64,000 nt of DNA from UMGS1532 sp045542355. Lineage in GTDB: Bacteria > Bacillota > Clostridia > Oscillospirales > Acutalibacteraceae. Shown here piece after piece: positions 17,639 through 25,534 of the stretch. Both the position numbers and the translations under genes were made by a program. The notes beneath the pieces are model-generated. The model was not told the origin of the DNA. It did not search any database and was given only the letters and a program-made list of their open reading frames with translations. The stretch is from NCBI GenBank assembly GCA_045542355.1, contig JAZQKX010000029.1:62001-126000 (forward strand). The letters run 5' to 3'. Each line of letters begins with the position of its first letter. The first letter of the stretch is position 1.

Positions 17639-18324
17639 TGCATAGTTTAAGCCAAAGACTAAGAATGGTTGAAAGGTCGGTGCCTTTACACTCCGCAGTG
17701 GCGGATATCGGTACCGACCACGCTTTTTTACCTATAGCTCTAATAATGGACGGCATCGCTACTAAGGTGATAGCCTGTGATGTGGCAGAGGGACCTCTGG
17801 CTGTAGCAAAAAGAAATGTTGAACGCTGGAATGCCACGGGCATTGAGCTGAGACTTTCGGACGGACTATGTGGTATCGCTCCCCACGAGGTTGATGTGAT
17901 AACCATTGCAGGTATGGGCGGGGACCTGATTGCCAGAATTCTCCAAGCAGCACCTTGGGTAAAAAATTCAGAGAAAAGGCTCATACTTCAGCCAATGACC
18001 TCAGCCGATTCCCTGAGGGATTATCTTAACTGTGAAGGGTTTAATATTCTAAATGAGTCTGCCGTGACCGACAGTGGACGGGTTTATTCTGTGATAACCG
18101 CCGTATATGACGGTATTGTCAGACACGTCAGTGAGGCAGAACGGCTTATAGGAAAACTCAACGAGGATTCTTCTCCTGATTCTACAAGGTACATAGAAAT
18201 CCAGTTAAAAAGGATATCTGCTTGCGCCGAAAGTCTTAAAGCCGTAGAGCGTAAGCAAAGGGAATATAAATCGGCGGTCTTGGCTCGGGATGAGCTTATA
18301 AAGATACTCAAAGCAAGAAAATAA
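17638..18324 (+). CDS. trmK: tRNA (adenine(22)-N1)-methyltransferase
   Basis: 228 residues: a Rossmann methyltransferase with the SAM loop VADIGTDHAFLPIAL near residue 20, ACDVAEGPLAVAKRN, and TIAGMGGDLIARIL, followed by a C-terminal coiled coil. TrmK methylates N1 of A22 in the D-loop of certain tRNAs. DUF1858, trmK and the NFACT gene are closely spaced and probably form one operon. Confidence 0.92.
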   Translation: MHSLSQRLRMVERSVPLHSAVADIGTDHAFLPIALIMDGIATKVIACDVAEGPLAVAKRNVERWNATGIELRLSDGLCGIAPHEVDVITIAGMGGDLIARILQAAPWVKNSEKRLILQPMTSADSLRDYLNCEGFNILNESAVTDSGRVYSVITAVYDGIVRHVSEAERLIGKLNEDSSPDSTRYIEIQLKRISACAESLKAVERKQREYKSAVLARDELIKILKARK

Positions 18325-18347
18325 CAATTAGAAATGAGGTGAATCAG

Positions 18348-20093
18348 ATGGCATTAGACGGCGCTTTTTTACGCAATTTAATAAACGAGCTTAACGAAAC
18401 CGTTATAGGCACTCGAGTGGAAAAGGTTTTCCAGCCCACCCGAGATGAGATAGTGCTGTTGCTTCGCCGCGCGGGTTTTTCGGGCAGACTTCTGCTCAGC
18501 GCCGCCAATTCTACTGCCCGTCTGCACTTAACTTCTAATGCTCCTGAAAACCCCCAGCAAGCGCCAATGTTCTGTATGCTTCTCAGAAAGCATATCGGTG
18601 GAGCCAAGGTTTTAGGAATTAGTCAATCGGGTCTGGAAAGGGTTGCTAAAATCAGCTTTGAAGCCAGAAACGAACTGGGCGACACGGTGTATCCCGCCAT
18701 GTATCTGGAGCTGATAACAGGCAGACCCAATATTGTTTTCACCGATTCCCACGGAGTTATTCTGGATTCAGTGCGCCGTTCCGACATTGAAAGAAACACC
18801 CGAATGATTCAACCAGGTGCCAAATACACCCTGCCCGATGGACAGGGAAAGCTGATACTTTCTGAGGATTCAAAATCAGAAGCCGTGAAGCGTTTGCAAG
18901 AAGCGTCATCGCGGCGGGTTCATGAGGCAATTATAAACACTGTAGACGGTGTTTCTCCTTTGGTTGCTCGTGAAATTGCTGTCAACTGTGAAGCCGATTT
19001 GGATTCCACTGTAGGTGACACCACCGAGAAAAAACTCAACTGGGCTATGGATAGGCTCTGTGGGTATCAGCAGTGCGGTGAGCCTCATATACTTTATAAA
19101 AACGGCTCTCCCTATGACTTTAGCTACATGCCTATATCTCAATACGGAAGCGTTGTGAAATGCGAACGGGCGCCAAGTTTTTCTGAACTTTTAGATTTGT
19201 TCTATTCAAAAAGGGGACAGGAGGAGCGCATCCGTCAGCAATCTCAGGATATTCTCAAGTTGCTGACTAACCTTTCCTCTCGCATCACAAGGAAACTATC
19301 GGCTCGTAAAAGCGACCTGAAAAAATGCGCCGACCGTGAGAAATACAGAATCTACGGAGAGTTAATCAAGGCAAATATTTACACTATAAAGCGTGGTGAC
19401 AGCGTCGCTCGAGTGGTTAATTACTACGACCCCGAGGGTAGCATGGTGAATATTCCGCTGAATGTGACTCTGAGCCCCGCCGATAATGCCCAGAAATATT
19501 TTAAAGATTATAAAAAATACTGTGTTGCAGAAAAAACCTTGGAGGAATTGATTGCCGACGGTGAGGCCGAGGCTCAGTATATCGATTCGGTTTTTGATGC
19601 CCTTTCCCGCGCTGAAACCTCCGCAGATTTGGCGGCAATCCGCGAGGAACTCAGCCTTGCAGGTTATATAAAGAGACCTGCCAATTTCAAGAAAAACAAG
19701 GGTGTGCAATCCAAACCCTACAGTTTTCTTTCCAGCGACGGATTCCCCATTCTTGTTGGTAAAAATAACATGCAGAATGACCAACTTACCCTGAGGACAG
19801 CCGCTAAAACCGATATGTGGTTTCATACCAAGAATATCCATGGCTCCCATTGTATACTGCTTTTAGAGGGTAGGGAGCCCACAGATAATGCTATTTTAGA
19901 GGCGGCAACTCTGGCGGCATATTATTCCAAGGGCAGAGAGGGTAGTAACATCCCCGTGGATTATACCCTTGTGAAAAATGTAAAAAAGCCTTCGGGCGCC
20001 AGAGCTGGTATGGTGATTTACACCACCAACCAAACGGTTTATGTCTCACCACAAGGTGAATTATCAGAAAAGTTAAGAGGTGAAGCGCTATGA
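18348..20093 (+). CDS. NFACT protein (RqcH/Rqc2, fibronectin-binding-like)
   Basis: 581 residues from ATG 18348; the in-frame GTG at 18339 is part of the GAGGTGAA ribosome site. Domains in order: NFACT-N (about 1-210), helix-hairpin-helix and coiled coil (about 210-430), and NFACT-R at the C-terminus with WFHTKNIHGSHCILL. RqcH binds obstructed 50S subunits and recruits tRNA-Ala to add alanine tails to stalled chains. The residue pair needed for tailing in B. subtilis, D97-R98, reads E97-R98 here (LERVAKISF), a conservative change. Confidence 0.9.
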   Translation: MALDGAFLRNLINELNETVIGTRVEKVFQPTRDEIVLLLRRAGFSGRLLLSAANSTARLHLTSNAPENPQQAPMFCMLLRKHIGGAKVLGISQSGLERVAKISFEARNELGDTVYPAMYLELITGRPNIVFTDSHGVILDSVRRSDIERNTRMIQPGAKYTLPDGQGKLILSEDSKSEAVKRLQEASSRRVHEAIINTVDGVSPLVAREIAVNCEADLDSTVGDTTEKKLNWAMDRLCGYQQCGEPHILYKNGSPYDFSYMPISQYGSVVKCERAPSFSELLDLFYSKRGQEERIRQQSQDILKLLTNLSSRITRKLSARKSDLKKCADREKYRIYGELIKANIYTIKRGDSVARVVNYYDPEGSMVNIPLNVTLSPADNAQKYFKDYKKYCVAEKTLEELIADGEAEAQYIDSVFDALSRAETSADLAAIREELSLAGYIKRPANFKKNKGVQSKPYSFLSSDGFPILVGKNNMQNDQLTLRTAAKTDMWFHTKNIHGSHCILLLEGREPTDNAILEAATLAAYYSKGREGSNIPVDYTLVKNVKKPSGARAGMVIYTTNQTVYVSPQGELSEKLRGEAL

Positions 20094-20878
20094 ATATAGG
20101 TATTTCCACAGCCAGTCTTTACCCCGAGCTTTTGGAAAGCTCCTTGCAATACCTTGGAGAAAAGGGAGTAAAGCATACCGAAATTTTTCTTAACACCTTT
20201 AGCGAAATGTCATCAGATTTTGTGGCGAAGCTTAGGGAAATTCGCGATGCCTACGGCATGAAGATTACAGCGCTCCACCCATTCACCTCGGGTTATGAGC
20301 CTTTTTTCCTTTTCCAAAATTATACCCGCAGAGTGGAGGATGGATTTGGTCTTTACAAGCGGTTTTTTAATATTGCCGCGTCCCTCGGCGCCGAGCATTT
20401 TATTCTCCATGGAGATAGGGTAGGCGGAGTTTTAAGTGACGGGGAATATTTTGAACGCTTTTCCCGTCTGGCAGAGGCGGCAAGTTTCGAGGGAGTTGTG
20501 CTGACTCAGGAAAATGTCAACGGATACAGAGCAGCCGACCCTGAGTTCATTCGCAAAATGGTGGATGCTTTAGGAAATCGCGCAATATTCACCTTTGACG
20601 TTAAGCAGACCGTCCGCGCGGGCTATAGCCCTTGGGAGGTATACGATGCAATGAGGGGACATATTGCCCATATTCACCTCAGCGATAACCAAGATGGCAA
20701 CGACTGTATGCTTCCCGGCAAGGGTAGTTTTCAATTCCAAAAGCTTTTCCGCATAGCCTTGGCAGACGGCTTCAACGGCACCGCCCTCATAGAGGTGTAT
20801 AAAAATGCCTATAAGCACCCAGATGAGCTTATAAAAGCGCAGAAGTTCGTACAGGAAAAATATGAATCTGTCTTATAA
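20090..20878 (+). CDS. Sugar phosphate isomerase/epimerase-like TIM-barrel protein
   Basis: 262 residues of the xylose isomerase-like/AP endonuclease 2 barrel family. Metal-site segments are visible at the expected strands: HPFTSGYEP, FILHGD, VLTQENVNG, FTFDVKQ, HIHLSDNQDGNDCMLPGKG and LIEVY. Members isomerise or epimerise sugars or act as dehydratases, and the substrate here is unknown. The ATG overlaps the NFACT stop (ATGA), suggesting coupling, although the two functions are not obviously related. Confidence 0.82.
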   Translation: MNIGISTASLYPELLESSLQYLGEKGVKHTEIFLNTFSEMSSDFVAKLREIRDAYGMKITALHPFTSGYEPFFLFQNYTRRVEDGFGLYKRFFNIAASLGAEHFILHGDRVGGVLSDGEYFERFSRLAEAASFEGVVLTQENVNGYRAADPEFIRKMVDALGNRAIFTFDVKQTVRAGYSPWEVYDAMRGHIAHIHLSDNQDGNDCMLPGKGSFQFQKLFRIALADGFNGTALIEVYKNAYKHPDELIKAQKFVQEKYESVL

Positions 20879-21042
20879 AAAATATTCCATGTACAAAGCA
20901 TCAGCGCCAAAGAATTTTATATGCATAATCTGTCAATAGTAGCGTGTTAAGTATGGGTAAAAGATGAGTTCATATTCAAAAATACTCGTTATGGTTTTAA
21001 TCCTGATAATTACAACATAAGTAATTTAAAGGGAGGTTGGTT

Positions 21043-21169
21043 ATGGATTCAATCTTGATGTTTTGGAATGAGATGTCGGTCAACCCGTTGCTTTTTAAGC
21101 GCCGTGCTGTTTGCTATCGTTCTTTGGTTCTCAGTTCACTTAACTAAATTAGTCTATTCTAAAGAGTAA
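21043..21169 (+). pseudogene. Possible frameshifted small single-helix membrane protein
   Basis: A strong GGGAGG site (21031-21036) precedes ATG 21043. The frame reads MDSILMFWNEMSVNPLLF and then stays open with unlike sequence to a stop at 21147. In the +1 frame after the T5 run at 21092-21096, the translation becomes SAVLFAIVLWFSVHLTKL and ends with VYSKE at 21169, which is a clear membrane helix. Removing one T would give a 41-residue single-helix protein. It may be a decayed gene, a frameshifted gene or a sequencing slip. I recognise no family. Confidence 0.4.
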
Positions 21170-21237
21170 CTATACTAAAGAAAAGCATTATTTAATGTGT
21201 CAACAGATTAACTGAGAGTTTTTAATTAACAATACAC

Positions 21238-21266
21238 TTGAAATTTAATTCAGTTTGTGTTAAAAT
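21238..21266 (+). promoter_or_regulatory. Promoter of the tRNA-Leu locus
   Basis: TTGAAA (21238-21243), 17-base spacer, TAAAAT (21261-21266). It lies before the truncated tRNA copy; I see no good promoter directly before the intact tRNA. Confidence 0.6.
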
Positions 21267-21297
21267 ACATTTCGAAGTCGTCATCTTTCACAACTTC

Positions 21298-21351
21298 GCG
21301 GCTGACAAATAACAATTTAATAAACAAATGCGGGTGTGGCGGAATTGGTAG
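21298..21351 (+). repeat. Truncated copy of the tRNA-Leu 5' part and its leader
   Basis: This 54-base segment matches 21490-21543 with only a few substitutions. Both hold the leader CAATTTAATAAACAAAT followed by the tRNA start GCGGGTGTGGCGGA. Copy 1 stops matching in the D-loop and never reaches an anticodon, so it is a tRNA remnant. Similarity continues upstream on both sides (TCATCTTTC near 21281 and 21473) with a small indel. Confidence 0.85.
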
Positions 21352-21489
21352 TTTTCGACAGAGCGCTGCCTGTGGCAGATGAAGCGAAAGTCGAAAAGGC
21401 GCAGCGGTCGAAATTTTGCACCGCTCCAAGGAGCAAAAATTTCGGGCACCGCAAGAGTCACGTGGGATGGAATTCATCTTTCGCACTGC
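21352..21489 (+). repeat. Nested-hairpin insert between the tRNA-Leu copies
   Basis: Several nested inverted repeats: TTTTCGAC (21352-21359) with GTCGAAAA (21390-21397), enclosing CTGCC-TGT-GGCAG (21366-21378); then GCGGT (21404-21408) with ACCGC (21448-21452), enclosing GAAATTTTGC (21410-21419) with GCAAAAATTTC (21433-21443) and, inside, GCTCC-AA-GGAGC (21423-21434). No coding frame. It separates the tRNA remnant from the intact gene. Confidence 0.7.
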
Positions 21490-21521
21490 GCGGCTGATAA
21501 ATAACAATTTAATAAACAAAT

Positions 21522-21605
21522 GCGGGTGTGGCGGACTTGGCAGACGCGCTAGACTTAGGATCTAGTGTCACGCACGTGCAGGTTCAAGTCCTGTCACCCG
21601 CACCA
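21522..21605 (+). tRNA. tRNA-Leu (UAG anticodon)
   Basis: An 84-base class II tRNA. Acceptor arms GCGGGTG (21522-21528) and CACCCGC (21595-21601) pair perfectly, discriminator A and encoded CCA follow. The anticodon loop CTTAGGA gives UAG. There is a variable arm between CTAGT and GCAGGTTCAAGTCC (T-arm). It is the intact copy of the duplicated locus. Confidence 0.96.
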
Positions 21606-21609
21606 TATC

Positions 21610-21650
21610 GAATGTTCATAACAGATTCGACCGTTATGAACATTCTTTTT
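21610..21650 (+). terminator. Terminator after tRNA-Leu
   Basis: Perfect 13-bp arms GAATGTTCATAAC (21610-21622) and GTTATGAACATTC (21633-21645), then TTTTT. Confidence 0.9.
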
Positions 21651-21677
21651 TACTGTTCATGGGCTGGACTAAGATTA

Positions 21678-21923
21678 TTAACCTTGGTTTATTATATCAT
21701 CTATCAGGTCCATGAGGTGGGGGAGAGAGGGCTGTAGTTCGTTCCAGAGCTTTATATGACATAACATTTCTTCTGGGGTGAAGGCAATGCCGCAGTTTTC
21801 ATATATACAGGTTTGCTTATTGGGGGCATCAATCGAAGCGATATCAAATACCTTAACGCCATAGGTCACGGCGCCGTCTCCGTCTTCGGTTACTGTATAG
21901 CCTTTTAGTAATTGATAGTACAA
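21678..21923 (-). CDS. Small conserved protein, DUF6514-like
   Basis: 81 residues from a TTG start at 21923 with an AGAGGG site about ten bases upstream on the minus strand. The layout (a Tyr-rich start, VTYGVKVFD, then a C-terminal HLMDLIDDIINQ helix) resembles DUF6514 proteins of Clostridia. No function is known. A consensus-type promoter lies 76 bases upstream, which supports it as a real gene despite its size. Confidence 0.7.
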   Translation of the reverse strand: MYYQLLKGYTVTEDGDGAVTYGVKVFDIASIDAPNKQTCIYENCGIAFTPEEMLCHIKLWNELQPSLPHLMDLIDDIINQG

Positions 21924-21998
21924 TTTCTTTCGCCCTCTCGTATTTAATGCGCTAAAGTTACCATAAAATTTGCTTGGTGAAAATTCTTCACATTTGAT

Positions 21999-22027
21999 AT
22001 TCTACAACACTTTTGCTAAAATGTCAA
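21999..22027 (-). promoter_or_regulatory. Promoter of the DUF6514-like gene
   Basis: On the minus strand TTGACA (22022-22027), 17-base spacer, TAGAAT (21999-22004). Together with the divergent promoter at 22157-22185 it accounts for the 330-base gap 21924-22253, in which I see no gene. Confidence 0.75.
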
Positions 22028-22156
22028 TAATATTCACAAAATATTTTTTATTCGTCATTTTTGTCGTATACTCCGTCAAAAAATAGTTCAAATGGGAATA
22101 CTATATAAACTTCACAAAATAACAAGAGATATTTTGCAGAAAATTGTATTTAATGT

Positions 22157-22185
22157 TTGAAATATAATACAATATGTGGTAGAAT
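22157..22185 (+). promoter_or_regulatory. Promoter of uraA-upp
   Basis: TTGAAA (22157-22162), 17-base spacer, TAGAAT (22180-22185). The leader of about 60 bases has no terminator hairpin and no PyrR-type binding loop that I can see. Confidence 0.7.
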
Positions 22186-22253
22186 GTATGTTGTAGGACG
22201 AGCATATATAGTAAATCGTCTTTCAAACAATTCGTATTTTTGGAGGAGTATTC

Positions 22254-23630
22254 ATGGAAAACAATCTGGTCTATGGCATCCACGACAAACCCAAATTCGG
22301 GCAACTCATCGTTTTTGCGATTCAGCAGTTGTTGGCTATCATGGCGGCAACGATAGCTGTTCCCGCAATCGTAGGCAACGGAATGAGCGCTTCTGCGGCG
22401 CTACTAGGTGCAGGTGTAGGCACCTTGGTATATCAGCTTTTCACCAAGTTCCGCAGCCCTGTGTTCTTAGGTTCTTCCTTTGCTTTCATCGGCTCTATGA
22501 CCGCAGCTTTTGCAGGTGCCGCATCTGCCTCTCTTGGTTATCTCGGTCTTATCTTCGGCGCGTTGTTTGCAGGTCTTGTTTATGTTGTAATTGCCCTTGT
22601 TGTCAAGTGGGTAGGGGTTGAGTGGATTAATAAGCTCATGCCCGCGGCAGTTATTGGTCCTACAGTTGCAATCATTGGTTTATCCCTTGCAGGCGCCGCA
22701 ATTAAGGACGTATTCTCCTATGGTGAGCAGGATGCAAACGGCTCTTTCATTATGTCGGGCTTCAGTTGGGTATCATTTATATGTGCTATGGTTACACTGT
22801 TGGTAGTTGTTCTTTGCTCTACCTACGGTAAAAAGATGACCAAGCTCATACCCTTCATTATTGGCATACTTTCGGGCTATGCCGTTGGTATAATCTTCAC
22901 CGCTATCGGCTATGCTACAGGTGTCGACAGCCTTAAGATAATCGACTTCGCACCATTTGAGGCATTGGTTGCAGACGGTGTTGGTCTTAAAACTTTCCTT
23001 GCAGTTCCCGAGTTTTCTTTCATGGAAGCAATTAAAGGCGTTGCCGACTTTGATGGCTCTTATCTTGCCACAGTAGCTGTTGCGTATGTTCCCGTAGCAT
23101 TCGTTGTATTTGCTGAACATATTGCCGACCATAAGAATCTCTCCAGCATAATCGGCAAGGACTTGCTCCAAGACCCCGGTCTCCACCGCACACTTTTAGG
23201 TGACGGTGTTGGCTCTTTTGTAGGCGCCATCTTCGGTGGATGTCCCAACACAACCTATGGCGAATCTGTTGGCTGTGTAGCAATAACCCGAAACGCTTCT
23301 GTTGCTACCATCACCGCAACAGCTGTTATGTCGATGTTGATTTCCTTTATTTCTCCCTTCGTCGCCTTCCTTGATTCCATTCCCGGTTGCGTAATGGGCG
23401 GTGTTTGCATCACCCTATACGGTTTCATCGCGGTATCTGGTCTTAAGATGATTCAGAAGGTTGACCTTGAGGACAATGCAAACCTCTTTACTGTTTCGGT
23501 TATCCTAATTGCAGGTATTGGTGGTATGGCTATGAAGATTGGTCAGGTAACTATCACTTCTATCGCTGGCGCTCTTATCCTTGGCATTATCGTGAATATA
23601 GTACTTCACCTTAAAAAAGGCGATAAATAA
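22254..23630 (+). CDS. Uracil permease, NCS2 family (UraA-like)
   Basis: 458 residues with about 12-14 hydrophobic segments. The NCS2 signatures are FLGSSFAFIGSMTAAF near residue 75 and CPNTTYGESVGCVAITRNASV, the conserved substrate-binding helix with its Glu. These are uracil-proton symporters. RBS TGGAGGAG is well placed. The gene is followed after ten bases by upp, so uracil taken up can be converted directly to UMP; this linkage supports uracil as the substrate rather than xanthine. Confidence 0.92.
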   Translation: MENNLVYGIHDKPKFGQLIVFAIQQLLAIMAATIAVPAIVGNGMSASAALLGAGVGTLVYQLFTKFRSPVFLGSSFAFIGSMTAAFAGAASASLGYLGLIFGALFAGLVYVVIALVVKWVGVEWINKLMPAAVIGPTVAIIGLSLAGAAIKDVFSYGEQDANGSFIMSGFSWVSFICAMVTLLVVVLCSTYGKKMTKLIPFIIGILSGYAVGIIFTAIGYATGVDSLKIIDFAPFEALVADGVGLKTFLAVPEFSFMEAIKGVADFDGSYLATVAVAYVPVAFVVFAEHIADHKNLSSIIGKDLLQDPGLHRTLLGDGVGSFVGAIFGGCPNTTYGESVGCVAITRNASVATITATAVMSMLISFISPFVAFLDSIPGCVMGGVCITLYGFIAVSGLKMIQKVDLEDNANLFTVSVILIAGIGGMAMKIGQVTITSIAGALILGIIVNIVLHLKKGDK

Positions 23631-23640
23631 GGAGTTCAAA

Positions 23641-24282
23641 ATGCAAAACTACCAAAATGTAACTATTTTTAATCATCCGCTCATCAACCACAAAATCGCT
23701 ATTCTTCGTGACGAAAAAACCAGCATGAAGGAATTCCGCGAGTTAATTGAGGAAATAACCACCCTTATGACCTTTGAGTGTCTTCGCGAGGGTGTTCCCA
23801 CAACACAGCGCGAAGTTAAAACTCCTCTCGAAACCTGTACCCAGAGCGTCGTTAAGGATAACGCGATTGTTATCGTTCCCATCCTCAGAGCAGGTCTCGG
23901 CATGGTGAACGGTGTGCATGTGCTATTCCCCTCCGCCAGAGTTGGTCATATCGGCCTTTGCCGAAACGAGGAGACTCTGGAGCCTTATGAATACTACTGT
24001 AAGCTCCCCGACGGCATAGAGGAAAAGCTTGTGCTGGTGGTGGATCCAATGTTGGCGACGGGCGGTAGCGCCTGTGATGCAATCACAAAGCTTAAGGAGC
24101 GTGGCTGTAAAAACATTAAGTTTATGGCAGTTATCGGTGCTCCCGAGGGTGTGAGTCGTGTGGCAGAAGCCCACCCCGACGTGCATGTTTTTGTTTCTAC
24201 TTTGGATAGATGTCTTAACGAAAACGGCTATATTCTCCCAGGCCTCGGCGATGCGGGGGACCGTCTTTTCGGAACTAAATAG
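23641..24282 (+). CDS. upp: Uracil phosphoribosyltransferase
   Basis: 213 residues. The type I PRPP-binding loop is DPMLATGGSACDAI near residue 135, and the C-terminal uracil-binding region (GYILPGLGDAGDRLFGTK) is complete. It makes UMP from uracil and PRPP in pyrimidine salvage. Full family length. It is co-transcribed with the permease and closed by a bidirectional hairpin. Confidence 0.97.
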   Translation: MQNYQNVTIFNHPLINHKIAILRDEKTSMKEFRELIEEITTLMTFECLREGVPTTQREVKTPLETCTQSVVKDNAIVIVPILRAGLGMVNGVHVLFPSARVGHIGLCRNEETLEPYEYYCKLPDGIEEKLVLVVDPMLATGGSACDAITKLKERGCKNIKFMAVIGAPEGVSRVAEAHPDVHVFVSTLDRCLNENGYILPGLGDAGDRLFGTK

Positions 24283-24301
24283 CATAAAGAAATAATTAAT
24301 C

Positions 24302-24338
24302 AAAAAAGGTTGCAAGTTCAAAAACTTGCAACCTTTTT
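24302..24338. terminator. Bidirectional terminator between upp and the LCP gene
   Basis: AAAAAAGGTTGCAAGTT (24302-24318) pairs with AACTTGCAACCTTTTT (24322-24337) around a short A-rich loop; T or A runs on both sides. Confidence 0.9.
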
Positions 24339-24346
24339 AATTTCTG

Positions 24347-25534
24347 TTATTCTTCCGAGACGTTGTAGAATACATCTAAAATGGTTTCAAACAAAGCTTC
24401 TTCATCTATTATGAATTCAGCTTTCCGTTGACCATCTGACAACACTTCTGACTCCTTTAGGTCACCCTTTAGACTCACGAAGTTAACCGTTGGGTTTTCC
24501 ATCCCGCCTATAACGCAGGAGGTGAGATAGGAGATTTTAGGAGCGGTTATGTTGTTAACATTGTAGTCCGAAACAAGGTTATAAAGGGTTATGGGGAATG
24601 TGATATTTTCCTTGGTTTTCTTGATTGCAGCAGCAGAAAACTTTTGTAGGTACTGCTTCTGTCTTTGCATTCTTGTGATATTGGAATCAAGTTTTTTTGT
24701 ATCCCTTTGTCTTACAAACGCGGTGGCTTTTTCAGGAGAATCCAAGATCACCTGTTTACCCGCTTCAAACGAAACCCCGTAAAAAGAAGAAGAAAAACTG
24801 TCCGGAGAGGTAACCGTTATATTGTTACCTATTGCATCGTTGAGTATGCCGATTGCATTAAGGTCGATGGCTATATATGAGCTTATGGGTATTCCGTAAA
24901 ACAGGTTGGACACCGACTGTACCATATTCTCGCAACTCTTTTTCTTTCCGTCACCTGCAGCATAGCTGAGGCACAGTTGTTGTCGTTTTGTGCCTAAATA
25001 TTCTCCTCCCACAGAATATGAAGCAAAATCCACCATGGTATCGCGGTTTATAGCTATTGCATTGACCTCGCCTGTGATGGTGTCTATGGTGAGGAGAAAG
25101 TTGGCATCCGCTTGTCCGTTTGCGCCGAGGGTTTCGCCCTCTTTAAGTTCGTTTCTGTCAACACCCATGCAAAGGATAGATGTTATATTTTTATTAAACT
25201 CGTAGGTTTTACCTTTATACTTTATGGTCTTACCCTCGTCCTCAGGAGCTACGTCTGTGATTGTTTCGGGTAGGGTTATCACCGCTTCATCACCAAGCAT
25301 CATTTGATTTTTACCTGTGAGTATCAGGGCAAAAACGGCTATCATCACAGCCAGTATCACACCTAAAAGGCAAAGGGAAATTATAAGGATGATTTTGGCA
25401 GTTTTCCTTTTTTTCTGTTTCTCTTTTCTCTTTTTTCCAAAGGATGAATTAGAAACTTTATCTATGCCGATATAGTCTGTACCTAAATCCAGTTCCTCTG
25501 GCTCGTTGCCGTTATTTTGTAAGGGTGTCATCAA
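24347..25534 (-). CDS. LytR-CpsA-Psr (LCP) family wall-polymer ligase
   Basis: 395 residues: a Lys-rich cytosolic N-terminus, one membrane helix (about 48-72), then the extracellular LCP domain with ILCMGVDRNEL, ADANFLLTIDT and IAINRDTMVDF, containing the conserved Arg/Asp residues that hold the polyprenyl pyrophosphate. LCP enzymes join teichoic acids or capsular polymers to peptidoglycan. Its start overlaps the sortase end by 23 bases, so the two surface-assembly enzymes are made together. Confidence 0.92.
   Translation of the reverse strand: MMTPLQNNGNEPEELDLGTDYIGIDKVSNSSFGKKRKEKQKKRKTAKIILIISLCLLGVILAVMIAVFALILTGKNQMMLGDEAVITLPETITDVAPEDEGKTIKYKGKTYEFNKNITSILCMGVDRNELKEGETLGANGQADANFLLTIDTITGEVNAIAINRDTMVDFASYSVGGEYLGTKRQQLCLSYAAGDGKKKSCENMVQSVSNLFYGIPISSYIAIDLNAIGILNDAIGNNITVTSPDSFSSSFYGVSFEAGKQVILDSPEKATAFVRQRDTKKLDSNITRMQRQKQYLQKFSAAAIKKTKENITFPITLYNLVSDYNVNNITAPKISYLTSCVIGGMENPTVNFVSLKGDLKESEVLSDGQRKAEFIIDEEALFETILDVFYNVSEE

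Noticed and set aside
21325..21420. A second functional tRNA-Leu
   Set aside because: The copy ends in the D-loop and never forms an anticodon or T-arm, so it is a remnant.
22186..22253. Purine or pyrimidine riboswitch before uraA
   Set aside because: The leader is only about 60 bases, with a weak 5-bp stem and no terminator or known aptamer core.
22157..22621. A 154-residue frame overlapping the start of uraA
   Set aside because: It begins inside the uraA promoter and lies in the wrong frame over a clear NCS2 permease.
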